A stretch of DNA of 64,000 nt from Pseudomonas sp. FP453 (GTDB taxonomy: Bacteria > Pseudomonadota > Gammaproteobacteria > Pseudomonadales > Pseudomonadaceae): contig NZ_CP117435.1 of the NCBI RefSeq assembly GCF_030687495.1, forward strand, positions 806,001-870,000. The letters run 5' to 3'. The notes beneath the pieces are model-generated. The model ran no database searches. It was not told the origin of the DNA and was given only the letters and a program-made list of their open reading frames with translations. Shown here piece by piece: positions 63,466-64,000 of this stretch. Position 1 is the stretch's first letter. Each line of letters begins with the position of its first letter. The translations under genes and the position numbers were made by a program.

Positions 63466-64000
63466 TCAGGCCTTCTGGCTGTGCAGGTTTTTCATCGCGC
63501 GGTTCCATTCACCGGCGAAGATATCCGGCAGCACGCCGAGGGCAAAGTCGATGCTGGCATCGAGTTTTTCCTGTTCGGCGCGTGGCGCACGACCCAGGAC
63601 GAAATTTGAAACCATACTGGCAACGCCTGGGTGGCCAATGCCGAGCCGCAGACGGTAGAAATTATTCTGATTACCCAACTGCGCGATGATGTCGCGCAGG
63701 CCATTGTGCCCGCCATGCCCGCCGCCGAGCTTGAGCTTGGCAACGCCGGGTGGCAGGTCCAGTTCGTCATGGGCCACCAGGATTTCCTCGGGTTTGATCC
63801 GGAAGAAATTCGCAAGCGCCGCGACAGCCTGGCCGCTGCGGTTCATGTAGGTGGTGGGAATCAGCAGACGAACATCCTGACCCTGGTGCGAGAAGCGCCC
63901 GGTCAGGCCAAAATACTTGCGATCGGCCACAAGGTTCACACCTTGCGCGTGGGCGATGCGCTCAACAAAAAGGGCCCCCGCGTTATGCCGGGTCTGTTCG
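63466..64000 (-). CDS. pth: Peptidyl-tRNA hydrolase, 5' end outside window
   Basis: Peptidyl-tRNA hydrolase, which frees tRNAs from peptidyl-tRNA dropped by ribosomes. The frame runs to the window edge, so the first roughly 15 codons are missing. Reading in from base 64000 gives [20 protein letters not shown], which includes the catalytic His and the following Asn. Further landmarks are [10 protein letters not shown] and [20 protein letters not shown]. The visible 177 codons plus the missing start give the usual 190-195 aa. It precedes ychF. Confidence 0.95.
   Translation of the reverse strand, partial: EQTRHNAGALFVERIAHAQGVNLVADRKYFGLTGRFSHQGQDVRLLIPTTYMNRSGQAVAALANFFRIKPEEILVAHDELDLPPGVAKLKLGGGHGGHNGLRDIIAQLGNQNNFYRLRLGIGHPGVASMVSNFVLGRAPRAEQEKLDASIDFALGVLPDIFAGEWNRAMKNLHSQKA

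Overview
The window is a chromosomal segment from a fluorescent pseudomonad, most likely of the P. fluorescens group. The support is the rRNA sequences, high-GC coding, short palindromic repeats with the core GTGGGAGCxGGCTTGCCTGCGAT, and genus-typical genes (MksBEF condensin, OprD porin, a DUF2790 protein, a czcCBA-czcRS block, a Hrp1-type type III secretion cluster). No similarity search was run; names rest on motifs, lengths and gene order.

Layout. 1-2086: 3' part of a 23S rRNA gene, 5S rRNA and the operon terminator. 2207-5772: a LetA/PqiA-like pair plus a six-MCE-domain LetB/PqiB-like protein, a predicted lipid-transport system across the envelope. 5941-10752 (minus): mksF-mksE-mksB condensin. 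10901-12131: a probable DNA polymerase III psi subunit followed by rimI. 12262-17772: an acidic small protein, beta-carbonic anhydrase, a SET-domain protein, an unrecognised exported protein, a Tat-exported phosphoesterase and an MNT/HEPN toxin-antitoxin pair. 17810-22077: three transporters (AtoE-type, metabolite MFS, GntP-type). 22320-30439: czcCBA metal efflux, a 144-bp tandem REP array and the convergent czcRS two-component genes. 30783-37064: an OprD porin, a DUF2790 protein, a soluble PAS chemoreceptor, a flavin reductase and a LysR/MFS divergent pair. 37218-43314: an AraC/LysE divergent pair, ddlA, pgeF, ggt and phzF. 43468-43544: tRNA-Met.

43813-62034 is a Hrp1-type (P. syringae-like, 'rsp'-like) type III secretion island between tRNA-Met and ychF-pth. 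The plus arm is hrpJ-hrcV-hrpQ-hrcN-hrpO-hrpP-hrcQRSTU. The minus arm is hrpA-hrpB-hrcJ-hrpD-hrpE-hrpF-hrpG-hrcC-hrpT-hrpV. The arms meet tail to tail with no gap at 54773/54774. Regulators lie at both ends: hrpL (ECF sigma) at the left, preceded by a -24/-12 sigma-54 promoter, and one HrpR/S-type sigma-54 activator at the right. Hrp boxes precede hrpJ and hrpA. The inferred cascade is HrpS -> sigma-54 -> hrpL -> hrp boxes -> both arms, tuned by HrpV and HrpG.

Every core apparatus gene looks intact except the gatekeeper hrpJ, which is broken by at least two frame disruptions, one at a 13-G homopolymer. No effector, harpin or translocator gene is visible. The window ends inside pth.
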